A DNA stretch of 64,000 nt. It comes from Halopelagius inordinatus (GTDB taxonomy: Archaea; Halobacteriota; Halobacteria; Halobacteriales; Haloferacaceae). Within the stretch, counting starts at the first letter, position 1; every line of letters begins with the position of its first letter. The stretch is from the NCBI RefSeq assembly GCF_900113245.1, contig NZ_FOOQ01000001.1, positions 1-64,000 of the forward strand, read 5' to 3'. The position numbers and the translations under genes were made by a program. The notes under the pieces are model-generated. The model was given only the letters and a program-made list of their open reading frames with translations. It did not search any database and was not told where the DNA came from. Below are positions 44,180-51,977 of the stretch, piece after piece.

Positions 44180-45216
44180 TCGGCGGTCACCTCCTCCTCG
44201 TCGCCCGTCTCGTCCAGCACCGAATCGTACACGTGCGTCCCGCCGCCCGAGAGCGCGTCGACTATCGGGTCGCGGTTGTTCGCGTCCGCGACGATGACCT
44301 CCGTCGCGCCGCCAGAGAGCGCCTCTTCGGCCGCCATGACCTTCTTGGTCATGAACCCCTCCGCGGCGTCTTCGAGCGCCTCGAACTCCGCTGCGGTCCG
44401 CACGGACTCGATGAGCGTCGAATCGTCGTCGGGGTTCTCGTAGACGCCCGACACGTCCGTGAGAACCACCAGTTGCGCGCCGAGTGCGCCCGCGACGGCC
44501 GCCGCCGCGCGGTCCGCGTCCGCGTTGACCGGAACGCCGTCGTCCGCGAGCATCGGGACGGTGACGACGGGCACGTAGCCGTCGCCCAACAGCGTCGAGA
44601 GAAGCGAGGCGTTCACGTCGGTTATCTTCCCCGAGTGGTCGCCGCGCTTTATCTTCTTCTTGCCGTCCTCTACCACGCGGACGGCCGACTTACGAGGGCC
44701 CGTGAGGAGGCCGCCGTCGACGCCCGACAGGCCCAGAGCGTCCACGCCCGCCTCCCGCAGGGTGGCGACGATATCGGTATTGAGCTTTCCGGGCATCACC
44801 ATCGTGAACACCTCCATCGTGCGCTCGTCGGTGAACCGGCCGACGACGCCGCCCGGCGTCTCGACGTAGGTGGCTTCCTCGCCGAGTTCTTCGAGCGTCT
44901 CGTCCACCGCCGTCGAACCGCCGTGGACGACGACCACCTCGCGGCCGTTGGCGACGAGGTGAGCCACGTCTTGAATCGCGCCCGCGGGGTCTACGGCGCG
45001 CGCGCCGCCTATCTTCACGACGACCGGCGGGTCCTCGTTCGGCGGTTCGTCTTCGTGGTCGTCGATGATCGGCTCTCCGCCGTCGGGTGCTACCCGACAT
45101 GCTCCCGAGCCTGACGGCTCGGGACCGCCGTCAGATGGAATCTGACGTGCTTTCGAGCCTTTCGAGTCGGTCGACTCGCGCGCGGTTCGTGCGTCGGTGG
45201 TATCTGTGGTGTGCAT
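44176..45216 (-). CDS. argB: ArgW-glutamate kinase (ArgB/LysZ) with N-terminal extension
   Basis: Phosphorylates the carrier-bound glutamate. The amino-acid kinase core spans about residues 67-346, with PPVVVKIGGARAVDP, VVVHGGSTAVDETLEELG, VDGGLLTGPRKSAVRVVEDGKKK and VVLTDVSGVYENP. From the ATG at 45216 there is an extra, non-homologous 66 residues rich in Asp, Ser, Gly and Glu. Much of that stretch is coded by perfect DNA hairpins (45082-45147). A GTG at 45018 would give a core starting KIGG, though this would cut into the first β-strand. Which start is used is unknown. Confidence 0.85.
   Translation of the reverse strand: MHTTDTTDARTARESTDSKGSKARQIPSDGGPEPSGSGACRVAPDGGEPIIDDHEDEPPNEDPPVVVKIGGARAVDPAGAIQDVAHLVANGREVVVVHGGSTAVDETLEELGEEATYVETPGGVVGRFTDERTMEVFTMVMPGKLNTDIVATLREAGVDALGLSGVDGGLLTGPRKSAVRVVEDGKKKIKRGDHSGKITDVNASLLSTLLGDGYVPVVTVPMLADDGVPVNADADRAAAAVAGALGAQLVVLTDVSGVYENPDDDSTLIESVRTAAEFEALEDAAEGFMTKKVMAAEEALSGGATEVIVADANNRDPIVDALSGGGTHVYDSVLDETGDEEEVTAE
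45082..45178. repeat. Cluster of DNA hairpins in the 5' part of argB
   Basis: Four successive inverted repeats: GTCGGGT-GCT-ACCCGAC (45082-45098), TCCCGAGCC-TGAC-GGCTCGGGA (45103-45124), CGTCAGAT-GGA-ATCTGACG (45129-45147, an 8-3-8 hairpin) and CGAGTCG-GT-CGACTCG (45163-45178). All are perfect. They coincide with the extra N-terminal segment of ArgB and are absent from the kinase core. Similar hairpins lie at 49075-49112 and 50469-50580. Confidence 0.7.
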
Positions 45217-45237
45217 CGTGTGCGTGGTCGGTCAGTC

Positions 45238-46287
45238 TCAGGGCGATCCGACGGGGTGGAGTCCGGCGAACTCCAGTCCGGCCGTCTCTTCGAGTCCGAG
45301 CGAGACGTTCGCGGCGTGGACCGCCTGTCCCGCCGAGCCTTTCATCATGTTGTCGATGGCCGAGAAGACCACGACGCGGCGGTTCTCGGGGTCTAACTCG
45401 AAGCCGACTTCGCCGTAGTTCGTCCCGGCGACGGACTTCGGTTCGGGGTAGCGGTAGACGCCGCCGCCTCCGGCGACGGTTCGCACGAACGGTTCGTCGG
45501 CGTACGACCCCCGGTACGCCTTCCAGAGGTCGCCCTTCGAGACGGGCGCGTCGGGAAAGACGTGGCAGGTCGCACTCGCGCCGCGGACCATGTCCACGGC
45601 GTGGACGGTGAACGACACAGAGACGCCGAGGAACTGCTCTATCTCCGCTTCGTGGCGGTGGCCGGTGGGCGCGTACGGGCGGACGATACCCGACCGCTCC
45701 GGGTGACTGGAGGCGTCGCCGCCGCCCGCACCGCCCTCCGAGGAACCCACCTTCACGTCGACGACTATCTGTTCGTCGCCCGAGAGATGTCCGGCGTCGA
45801 ACAGGGGCTTGAGACCGAGGATGGTCGCCGTCGCGTTGCATCCCCCGGAGGCGATGAGGTCCGCGCCGGGCAGGTTCTCGCGGTTTATCTCCGGGAGGGC
45901 GTATTCGGCCTGTTCGAGGTACTCGGGGCAGACGTGCCCGTCGTACCACTCGTCGTACTGCGCTTCCGTGTTCAGACGGAAGTCCGCGGAGAGGTCGACG
46001 ACGGTGTCCGCGGCGTCTTGAAACTCGTCTATCTGCTGCATCGAGACGCCGTGAGGCGTCGCCGCGAACAACACGTCCACGGACTCTAACTCCCCCGGAG
46101 AGGTAAAGCGGAGGTCCATCTCCCGCAGGTTCGGGTGGACGTGGCCGACGGTCTTGCGTTCCTTGGAGCGACTCGTCGCCTGCACCACGTCGAAGTTCGG
46201 ATGCTGGTACAGGAGGCGAAGCAGTTCTCCGCCCGTGAACCCGCTTCCGCCGACGACGGCGGCGGTGTACGTCTCACCTGCCGTCAT
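45238..46287 (-). CDS. argC: ArgW-glutamyl-phosphate reductase (ArgC/LysY)
   Basis: NADPH-dependent reductase making the carrier-bound glutamate semialdehyde. The 349 residues begin with the nucleotide-binding AAVVGGSGFTGGELLRLLYQHP, and the catalytic cysteine is in IASGGCNATATILGL; GEVGFELDPENRRVVVFSAIDNMMKGSAGQAVHAANV near the end is conserved. ATG at 46287 overlaps the argX stop (ATGA). 21 nt separate it from argB. Confidence 0.94.
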   Translation of the reverse strand: MTAGETYTAAVVGGSGFTGGELLRLLYQHPNFDVVQATSRSKERKTVGHVHPNLREMDLRFTSPGELESVDVLFAATPHGVSMQQIDEFQDAADTVVDLSADFRLNTEAQYDEWYDGHVCPEYLEQAEYALPEINRENLPGADLIASGGCNATATILGLKPLFDAGHLSGDEQIVVDVKVGSSEGGAGGGDASSHPERSGIVRPYAPTGHRHEAEIEQFLGVSVSFTVHAVDMVRGASATCHVFPDAPVSKGDLWKAYRGSYADEPFVRTVAGGGGVYRYPEPKSVAGTNYGEVGFELDPENRRVVVFSAIDNMMKGSAGQAVHAANVSLGLEETAGLEFAGLHPVGSP

Positions 46288-47153
46288 GCGGTCGCCTCCG
46301 CCACGTGTTTGTCGGCTTTCGCTTCCAGCCAATCGACGACTTCCGCGGGCACGTCCACGTCGACGGCTTCGTTCAGCGCTTTGAACTCGACCGTGTGGTT
46401 GACTTCGTGGACCGTGTAGTCGTCTCCGGTCTCCATCAGGTCGACGCCCAACAAGCCGCCGCCGACGGCGTCGCTGGCCTTCTCTACGAGTTCGAGCGCT
46501 CTGTCGTCTAGCTCGAACGACTCGACTTCGCCGCCCTTCGCGGCGTTCGTCAGCCAGTGGTCCGAGGAGCGAGTCATCGCGGCCACGGGTTCGCCGTCGA
46601 CGGCGAGAACGCGGATGTCACGGCCGGGTTTCTCGACGAACTCCTGGACGTAGAACACCTTGTGCTGGTAGTGCCCGAGCGTCGCTTTGTGTTCGAGGAT
46701 GGCTTCGGCGGCCGACTCGGACTCGACTTTCGCCATCAGACGGCCCCACGACCCGACGACGGGCTTCAGAACGCAGGGGTAGCCGAACCGCTCTATCGTC
46801 TCCATCGCCGAATCGACGGTGAACGCCACCTCGGTGTTCGGCGTGGGGACGCCCGCTTGCTCCAGCGCGAGGCTGTTTTTCACCTTGTCGGCGCAGACGT
46901 CCGCCGTCTCCGCGGTGTTGACCACGGGCACGTCGTAGGAGTCGAGGAACTGCGTGATGTAGAGACTCCGGCTGGTCGCCAGACAGCGGTCCACGACGAT
47001 ATCCACGTCGTCGAACGCCGCCGGCGGTTCGCTGATGTTGAACTGCTCTTTCCGGACGTCTATCTTCGCCACCTCGTGCCCGCGCTCGCGGAGTTCCGAG
47101 AGAAGCAGCTTCTCGTCTCTCCGAATCCGGGAGTAGAGCAGTCCAACCTTCAT
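46284..47153 (-). CDS. argX: Glutamate-ArgW ligase (ArgX/LysX, ATP-grasp)
   Basis: Attaches glutamate to the C-terminal glutamate of ArgW. The 289 residues contain an ATP-grasp core: VLKPVVGSWGRLMAKVES, FYVQEFVEKPGRDIRVLAVDGEPVAAM and VDLMETGDDYTVHEVNHTVEFK. The substrate loop WLTNAAKGGEVE differs from the LysX-type NxARGG pattern, which suggests glutamate rather than aminoadipate preference (inference). Starts 1 nt after the argW stop. Confidence 0.92.
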   Translation of the reverse strand: MKVGLLYSRIRRDEKLLLSELRERGHEVAKIDVRKEQFNISEPPAAFDDVDIVVDRCLATSRSLYITQFLDSYDVPVVNTAETADVCADKVKNSLALEQAGVPTPNTEVAFTVDSAMETIERFGYPCVLKPVVGSWGRLMAKVESESAAEAILEHKATLGHYQHKVFYVQEFVEKPGRDIRVLAVDGEPVAAMTRSSDHWLTNAAKGGEVESFELDDRALELVEKASDAVGGGLLGVDLMETGDDYTVHEVNHTVEFKALNEAVDVDVPAEVVDWLEAKADKHVAEATA

Positions 47154-47154
47154 C

Positions 47155-47334
47155 TCACTCGCCCCAGTCCTCTTCGAGTTCGGGTGCTTCCTCCAGTGTC
47201 ACGGGGTCCAGAGAGACGACTTCGAGTTCCGTGCCAGTGGCGGGACTGTCCACGATTTCGCCGACTTCGACGTCGGCGGGGAGCTGAATCTCTTCTCCGG
47301 TCAGCGGATCTTCGGCGGTAATGGTTTCTGCCAT
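47155..47334 (-). CDS. argW: Amino-group carrier protein ArgW (LysW type), cysteine-less
   Basis: A 59-residue acidic carrier. The pathway intermediates are bound to its C-terminus, which has the required EDWGE. The conserved middle VGEIVDS and GTELEVVSLDP aligns to LysW. The Cys positions expected for the zinc ribbon are replaced: the first CxxC by DPLT (residues 9-12) and the second by SPAT (30-33), so no zinc can be bound there. It lies 1 nt before argX. A leaderless promoter TTAAA is about 31 nt upstream of the ATG at 47334. Confidence 0.88.
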   Translation of the reverse strand: MAETITAEDPLTGEEIQLPADVEVGEIVDSPATGTELEVVSLDPVTLEEAPELEEDWGE

Positions 47335-47362
47335 CGTATCTTCGGCTGAGCGAGGCAGAGAC

Positions 47363-47368
47363 TTAAAC
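47363..47368 (-). promoter_or_regulatory. Leaderless promoter of argW-argX-argC-argB-argD-argE-argF
   Basis: On the minus strand GGGTTTAAGTCTC holds a TATA box about 31 nt before the argW ATG. It separates this seven-gene unit from argGH, which end upstream; a read-through transcript from argGH remains possible. Confidence 0.6.
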
Positions 47369-47474
47369 CCATCGAACTTATCATCGAAATTAAAAGAACG
47401 GAGAAGTCTCTCTCGGCGTCAGAGAGGCGAACAGAACGACCGTGTGGAAAGTATGTCAGATTCCATATGTTATT

Positions 47475-47492
47475 CGTCCCCGAGAGGGGACG
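47475..47492. repeat. Perfect hairpin between argH and argW
   Basis: CGTCCCC-GAGA-GGGGACG, a 7-4-7 stem-loop in the 238-nt gap between the argH stop and the argW start. No T-run follows on the minus strand. It could act in transcript stability or belong to the hairpin family of this arg region. Confidence 0.4.
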
Positions 47493-47572
47493 GCGGTCGT
47501 GGCCGTCGCGGCACTCGTCGAAGTGGCTCTCCGTGGGTCCGTGCGGTAGTCTGGTCCGAGTAGAGTGTGGAT

Positions 47573-49039
47573 TCAGACACGAGCGTTCACCTCCGCCGCG
47601 AGTCGGTCGTCCGCCGATTCGAGGGCCGCGGTCCGTTCTCCGAGACCCTCCTCGTGAGCGTCGAGTTGCGCCGCCGCGTCGTCGAGTTGCGCCGCGACCG
47701 CCTCGGGGGCCGGGCCGCCCGCGGAGTCGCGACTGGCGACGCTGTAGGTCGGGTCGAGCGCTCTCTCGACGTGCTCACGACTCACGTATTCGAACAGGGT
47801 ATCGCCTAAAACGTCCTCTGCGACCGCGTCAAGTGTTGCGAGGTCGGGCGTCCCCCCGTCGATGCGGCCCGCCGCCTCCGCCACCACTTCGTGGGCGGTG
47901 CGGAACGGCAGTCCGGCCATCGCGAGGGCGTCCGCGACGCCCGTCGCCGTCGAGAATCCCTCCGCGGCCGCCGCAGAGAGCGTCTCTTCGGGCCACTCGG
48001 CGGTGGCGACGGCCCCGGCGGCGACTTCCGTCGCGGCCGAGACGTCGTCCACCGCGCGCCACGCGTGCGGCGTCGCGCGTTGCAGGTCGCGGTTGTACGC
48101 GCGGGGCAGGCCCTTCAGCGTGGTCAACAGGCCGTTGAGTCCCGAGATGGCGTCGCCCGCGGTGGCGCGGACGAGTTCGAGCGTGTCGGGGTTGACCTTC
48201 TGGGGCATGATGGACGAGGTAGAGGAGTAGTCGTCCGAGAGTTCGACGTACCCCTTGTTCGCGAAGATGACGAGGTCCTCCGCGAGTCCCGACAGCGTCA
48301 CCGCGTGCGTCGAAAGCGCGGCGAGCGATTCGGCGAGGAAGTCCCGCGCCGACGACGCGTCCATCGAGTTGCCGAGGACGCCGTCGAAACCGAGCAACTC
48401 TGCGGTTCTGTCGCGGTCCACGTCGAACGGCGTGCCCGCAAAGGCCGCCGCGCCGAGAGGCGAGACGTTCGTCCGGTCGTACGCGTCGAGGAGTCGGGCG
48501 GTGTCGCGCGCGAAGGCGGCCTCGTACGACAGGAGAAAGTGCGCGACGGTGGTCGGTTGCGCGGGCTGCAGGTGGGTGTAGCCGGGCATCACCGTCTCGA
48601 CGTGTCTCTCGGCCGTCTCCGAAAGCGACTCGCGGAGCGCGAGCGTCGATTCGACGGCCGAAAGCAGGTCCTCCCGCAGGCGGTAGCGGATGCAGGCGGC
48701 CACCTCGTCGTTGCGGCTGCGGGCCGTGTGCATCTTCCCGCCGTCGGGGCCGACGCGTTCGATGACGGCCGTCTCGATCGCCTCGTGAACGTCTTCGCCG
48801 TCCGGAAGCGCGCCGTGACCCGCGGACTCGACGTCGTCGAGGGCGGCGAGGACGTCGGCGGCGACGTCGGACTCGACGATGCCCTGTTCTTCGAGCATCA
48901 CCACGTGCGCGCGGTCGACGGCCACGTCGGCCGCGAAGATGCGCTCGTCGGCGGCGAGACTCGACATGAACTCGCGGGCGGGGCCGCCGCTGAACCGGTC
49001 GCGGCGGACGACTCCGCTCGACTCCTCTTTGCCCGTCAT
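47573..49039 (-). CDS. argH: Argininosuccinate lyase
   Basis: Final step of arginine synthesis: cleaves argininosuccinate to arginine and fumarate. The 488 residues belong to the fumarase/aspartase family with the signature SSIMPQKVNPDTLEL (about 270), catalytic-loop region TARSRNDEVAACIRYRL and VMPGYTHLQPAQPTT. Transcribed after argG with a 3-nt gap (argG stop at 49043, argH ATG at 49039). Confidence 0.95.
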   Translation of the reverse strand: MTGKEESSGVVRRDRFSGGPAREFMSSLAADERIFAADVAVDRAHVVMLEEQGIVESDVAADVLAALDDVESAGHGALPDGEDVHEAIETAVIERVGPDGGKMHTARSRNDEVAACIRYRLREDLLSAVESTLALRESLSETAERHVETVMPGYTHLQPAQPTTVAHFLLSYEAAFARDTARLLDAYDRTNVSPLGAAAFAGTPFDVDRDRTAELLGFDGVLGNSMDASSARDFLAESLAALSTHAVTLSGLAEDLVIFANKGYVELSDDYSSTSSIMPQKVNPDTLELVRATAGDAISGLNGLLTTLKGLPRAYNRDLQRATPHAWRAVDDVSAATEVAAGAVATAEWPEETLSAAAAEGFSTATGVADALAMAGLPFRTAHEVVAEAAGRIDGGTPDLATLDAVAEDVLGDTLFEYVSREHVERALDPTYSVASRDSAGGPAPEAVAAQLDDAAAQLDAHEEGLGERTAALESADDRLAAEVNARV

Positions 49040-49042
49040 CCT

Positions 49043-50332
49043 CTACTCCTCGCTTTCGTCTTCGCCCGCGCCGTCACCAGACAGCGTCTGGTGGGCAGAC
49101 GAGCTTTGCTCGGCTACGTCGGTGGCGAGTTCGGGCTTGTCCTTCGTCGCGTTCTCGTAGGCGGCGTTCGCGAGGCGCGACTGGAAGCCGTGGTACTTCG
49201 CGACGCCGGTCGCGTCCTGTTGGGTGATGCCGTTGACCGTCTCGGTGTTGAACGACGCGGCTTCCTCGGAGTACGCCGAGAAGTCGCTCTCGCGACTGAC
49301 GGCGCGGGCCATCCCGCCCTCGAACTTGACGGTGACTTTGCCGGTGACTTTCGTCTGGGTCTGCTCTATGAAGCCTTCGAGCGCCTTCATCAGCGGGGAC
49401 TCGACGAGTCCCTCGTAGCCCTTCTGGGACCACTCGTTGTCCACGGTCGTCTTGAAGTCGCGTTCGTCCTTCGTGAGAACGAGCTGTTCGAGTCCCTCGT
49501 GGGCGGTCAGAAGCGTCGTCGCCGCGGGGTGTTCGTAGTTCTCGCGGACCTTCAGCCCGAGCATGCGGTCTTCCATCATGTCCGTGCGGCCGACGCCGTG
49601 TTTGCCCGCCTCCTCGTTGAGATGTTCGATGATGTCCGCGGGCTCCATCTCCTCGCCGTCGATGGCGGTGGGGTAGCCGTTCTCGAACGTTATCTCGACG
49701 AGGCCCGTCCCCGTCTCGTTCGCCGGGTCGTCGGTCCACTCGTAGATGTCCTCCGGCGGGACGTAGCTCGGGTCTTCGAGCTGTCCGCCCTCGATGGAGC
49801 GACTCCAGAGGTTCGTGTCGATGGACCAGACGCCGTCGTTCCCGCTCTGGACGGGCAGGCCCTTCTCCTCTGCGTACTCCATCTCCCACTCGCGGGTCAG
49901 ACCCATCTCGCGGACGGGCGCGACCACGTCGAGGTCGGAGGCGCGCCAGACCGTCTCGAAGCGGAGTTGGTCGTTACCCTTCCCGGTACAGCCGTGTGCG
50001 ACCGCGTCGCAGCCCTCCTCCTTTGCGACGTCGAGGATGGCGTTCGCGATGACCGGACGCGCCAGCGCCGTCCCGAGCGGGTAGCCTTGGTACGTCGCGT
50101 TCGCGCGAACCGAGTCGAAACACAACTCCGCGAACTCGTCTTTCGCGTCGACGACGTGCAGGTCGAGTCCGTGCGCGTTCGCCGTCTCTTCTGCCTCTTC
50201 GAACTCCGACTGTGGTTGTCCGACGTCCACCGTCACGCCGACGACTTCGTCGTAGCCGTACTCCTCTTTCAGGAGCGAGACGCAGACTGTCGTGTCGAGG
50301 CCACCGGAGAACGCGAGTGCAACGCTTGTCAT
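49043..50332 (-). CDS. argG: Argininosuccinate synthase
   Basis: Condenses citrulline and aspartate using ATP. The 429 residues start MTSVALAFSGGLDTTVC with the PP-loop SGGLDT, and show TVDVGQP, AHGCTGKGNDQLRFE and MEDRMLGLKVRENYEHPAATTLL. The final 25 residues (SSSAHQTLSGDGAGEDESEE) are a low-complexity acidic tail beyond the core. Part of it is coded by a hairpin (49075-49093). A TATA box GGTATAAATT about 30 nt upstream makes the message leaderless. Confidence 0.96.
   Translation of the reverse strand: MTSVALAFSGGLDTTVCVSLLKEEYGYDEVVGVTVDVGQPQSEFEEAEETANAHGLDLHVVDAKDEFAELCFDSVRANATYQGYPLGTALARPVIANAILDVAKEEGCDAVAHGCTGKGNDQLRFETVWRASDLDVVAPVREMGLTREWEMEYAEEKGLPVQSGNDGVWSIDTNLWSRSIEGGQLEDPSYVPPEDIYEWTDDPANETGTGLVEITFENGYPTAIDGEEMEPADIIEHLNEEAGKHGVGRTDMMEDRMLGLKVRENYEHPAATTLLTAHEGLEQLVLTKDERDFKTTVDNEWSQKGYEGLVESPLMKALEGFIEQTQTKVTGKVTVKFEGGMARAVSRESDFSAYSEEAASFNTETVNGITQQDATGVAKYHGFQSRLANAAYENATKDKPELATDVAEQSSSAHQTLSGDGAGEDESEE
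49075..49112. repeat. Two hairpins in the 3' end of argG
   Basis: CACCAGAC-AGC-GTCTGGTG (49075-49093), an 8-3-8 hairpin with the same stem as the fourth hairpin of the 50.5-kb array but a different loop, and CGAGC-TTT-GCTCG (49100-49112). They code for the acidic C-terminal tail of ArgG. Confidence 0.65.
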
Positions 50333-50357
50333 ATACTTCGGAGTGGTGGCCTCTTCG

Positions 50358-50366
50358 GTATAAATT
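50358..50366 (-). promoter_or_regulatory. Leaderless promoter of argG-argH
   Basis: GTATAAATT on the plus strand (AATTTATAC on minus) is centred about 30 nt upstream of the argG ATG, matching a TATA box of a leaderless haloarchaeal transcript. The nearby TTGAATTTACGAAATAAAG is also AT-rich. Confidence 0.65.
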
Positions 50367-50468
50367 ACACGGTTTGAATTTACGAAATAAAGGCGCAGAG
50401 ATGTCTATAGGGTCGCTAAAAGCTATTGAGTTCGTTTCGTCGAAACCGTCGAAGAGTGTAGTATAGTT

Positions 50469-50655
50469 GGCCCTAAAGGGCCGGTCGTCGCCGTCGCAGG
50501 GCGTCGCCCTGCGGCCCGTCGGACTGCGTCCGACGACGTCGCGAGACTGCGTCTCGCGGGCCACCAGACGTAGTCTGGTGACGCCGCCGCGCGTCAGCAA
50601 CCGAACGCGACGAGGTGAGGAGAACGGCCGTCTCGGGGTCCGTCTCACCGAGACG
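50469..50655. repeat. Array of short hairpins in the argG upstream region
   Basis: Within a 451-nt gene-free interval between the argG promoter and the antiporter gene. Hairpins: GGCCCT-AA-AGGGCC (50469-50482); then four 19-nt hairpins with an 8-bp perfect stem and 3-nt loop at 50495-50513 (loop GTC), 50517-50535 (TGC), 50540-50558 (TGC) and 50562-50580 (GTA). Start-to-start distances are 22, 23 and 22 nt. A further CGTCTC-ACC-GAGACG hairpin is at 50641-50655. The stem sequences differ, but structure and spacing are kept. Nothing in the rest of the interval is recognisable. Confidence 0.85.
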
Positions 50656-50783
50656 CGCGGCTCCGGGGACGCCGAACCGAGCGGCCTCCGAGAGCCTCGT
50701 CATCGGTAGTCAGTATCGAACGCACCGTATTAAACGCTTTCGGGGGTGCAAAGCTTGCCACTCGCGTCGCCGCTTGACTTCGA

Positions 50784-51974
50784 CTACTCCGACCCCGGAC
50801 TCCGCCGGAACACGAGTCGTTCGACCAGGTCGGAACGCTCCATCAGTACGGTTCCGAGCGCACTCATCACGAGGACGTAGCCGACGGCGAAGGCGGGGAT
50901 GACCTCTCGCATCACCTGCGTGGACCCGCCGGCGGCCAACGCCGCGATGACCAACGAGAACTCGCCGCGCGGGACCATCCCGACGCCGACGCGGACCGAC
51001 CGCCGCGCCGAGAGGTCGTACACTCGCCCGCCGAAATAGCCCGTCAGAACCTTCGTCGGCGTGGTGACGACGACGGCGACGACCACGGGGACGACGACTG
51101 CGGCCACCAGTCGCGGGTCGGTTCCGACGCCGATCCAAAAGAAGAACACGGCCGCGAACACGTCTCTGACGGGTGCCAGCGTCCGCTCGATTCGCTCGCG
51201 GTGACCGCTCGTCGAGAAACCCATGCCGACGAAGAAGGCCGCCACCGCTTCGCTCACGCCGAGCGAAAGCGCCGCGCCCGCGACGGGGACGACCACCCCG
51301 AGCGTTCGGAGGACGAACGGTTCCGGGTCCGAAACGTCGAGGACGCGCGCGAAGAAGGCCGTCCCGTACTGCACGGCGAGAAACAGGACGCCGAGAAATC
51401 CGAAGGCGATTGCCACGCCCTCGGCGACGGAGCCGAGTCCCTCGCCGCCGACGACGAGGGAGGTGACGAAGGCGAGATACGCCGCCATCACGAGGTCCTC
51501 GAAGACGAGCGTTCCGAGTATCGGTTCGGACTCGGGGTTGGCTATCCAGCCGAGGTCTATCACCGTCTTCGTGATGATGGCCGACGAGGAGACGTAGACG
51601 ATGCCGCCCAAGAGGAGCGATTCGACCACAGACCACCCGAGGAGGAGGCCGATACCGACGCCGACGGGGAGGTTGACGGCGATATCTATCGCGCCCGCGC
51701 GAGTAATTTTCGTCCTCGACTCGAGGAGTCGGTCCAAGCTGAACTCCAACCCGAGGAAGAAAAGCAGGAGGACGATACCCACCTCAGCCAGAAGCGTCAC
51801 CGTCTCACCGCCTTCGACGTACGGAAGCCCCGCCCGCCCGGCGACGTACGGTCCGGCGAGGACGCCCCCGACGACGTACAGGGGGATGACGGAGAGTCCG
51901 AGACGGAGTGCGACTGCGCCCGCGACGGCGACGACGACGAACAGTTCTCCCAGCGATAGCAGTCCCGCCGCCAT
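50784..51974 (-). CDS. CPA2-type cation/proton antiporter
   Basis: A 396-residue membrane protein with about 12 helices. The family signatures include LLLFFLGLEFSLDRLLESR, SSSAIITKTVIDLG, GTLVFEDLVMAAYLAF with the ED pair, and VRVGVGMVPRGEFSLVIAALA. It matches the KefB/NapA CPA2 family, exchanging K+ or Na+ for H+. An RCK_C-type subunit gene lies 3 nt upstream on the same strand, as in KhtTU systems. Ion specificity is not decided. Confidence 0.92.
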   Translation of the reverse strand: MAAGLLSLGELFVVVAVAGAVALRLGLSVIPLYVVGGVLAGPYVAGRAGLPYVEGGETVTLLAEVGIVLLLFFLGLEFSLDRLLESRTKITRAGAIDIAVNLPVGVGIGLLLGWSVVESLLLGGIVYVSSSAIITKTVIDLGWIANPESEPILGTLVFEDLVMAAYLAFVTSLVVGGEGLGSVAEGVAIAFGFLGVLFLAVQYGTAFFARVLDVSDPEPFVLRTLGVVVPVAGAALSLGVSEAVAAFFVGMGFSTSGHRERIERTLAPVRDVFAAVFFFWIGVGTDPRLVAAVVVPVVVAVVVTTPTKVLTGYFGGRVYDLSARRSVRVGVGMVPRGEFSLVIAALAAGGSTQVMREVIPAFAVGYVLVMSALGTVLMERSDLVERLVFRRSPGSE

Positions 51975-51977
51975 CGA

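Noticed and set aside
47155-47334. ArgW as a pseudogene because the cysteines are gone
   Set aside because: The frame is intact, the EDWGE end and core are conserved, and it is tightly packed with argX behind a good promoter, so a working Cys-less carrier is more likely.
50467-50709. Open frames crossing the hairpin array (both strands)
   Set aside because: They carry no recognisable domain, have Arg/Ser-rich composition and arise from lack of stop codons in GC-rich palindromes.
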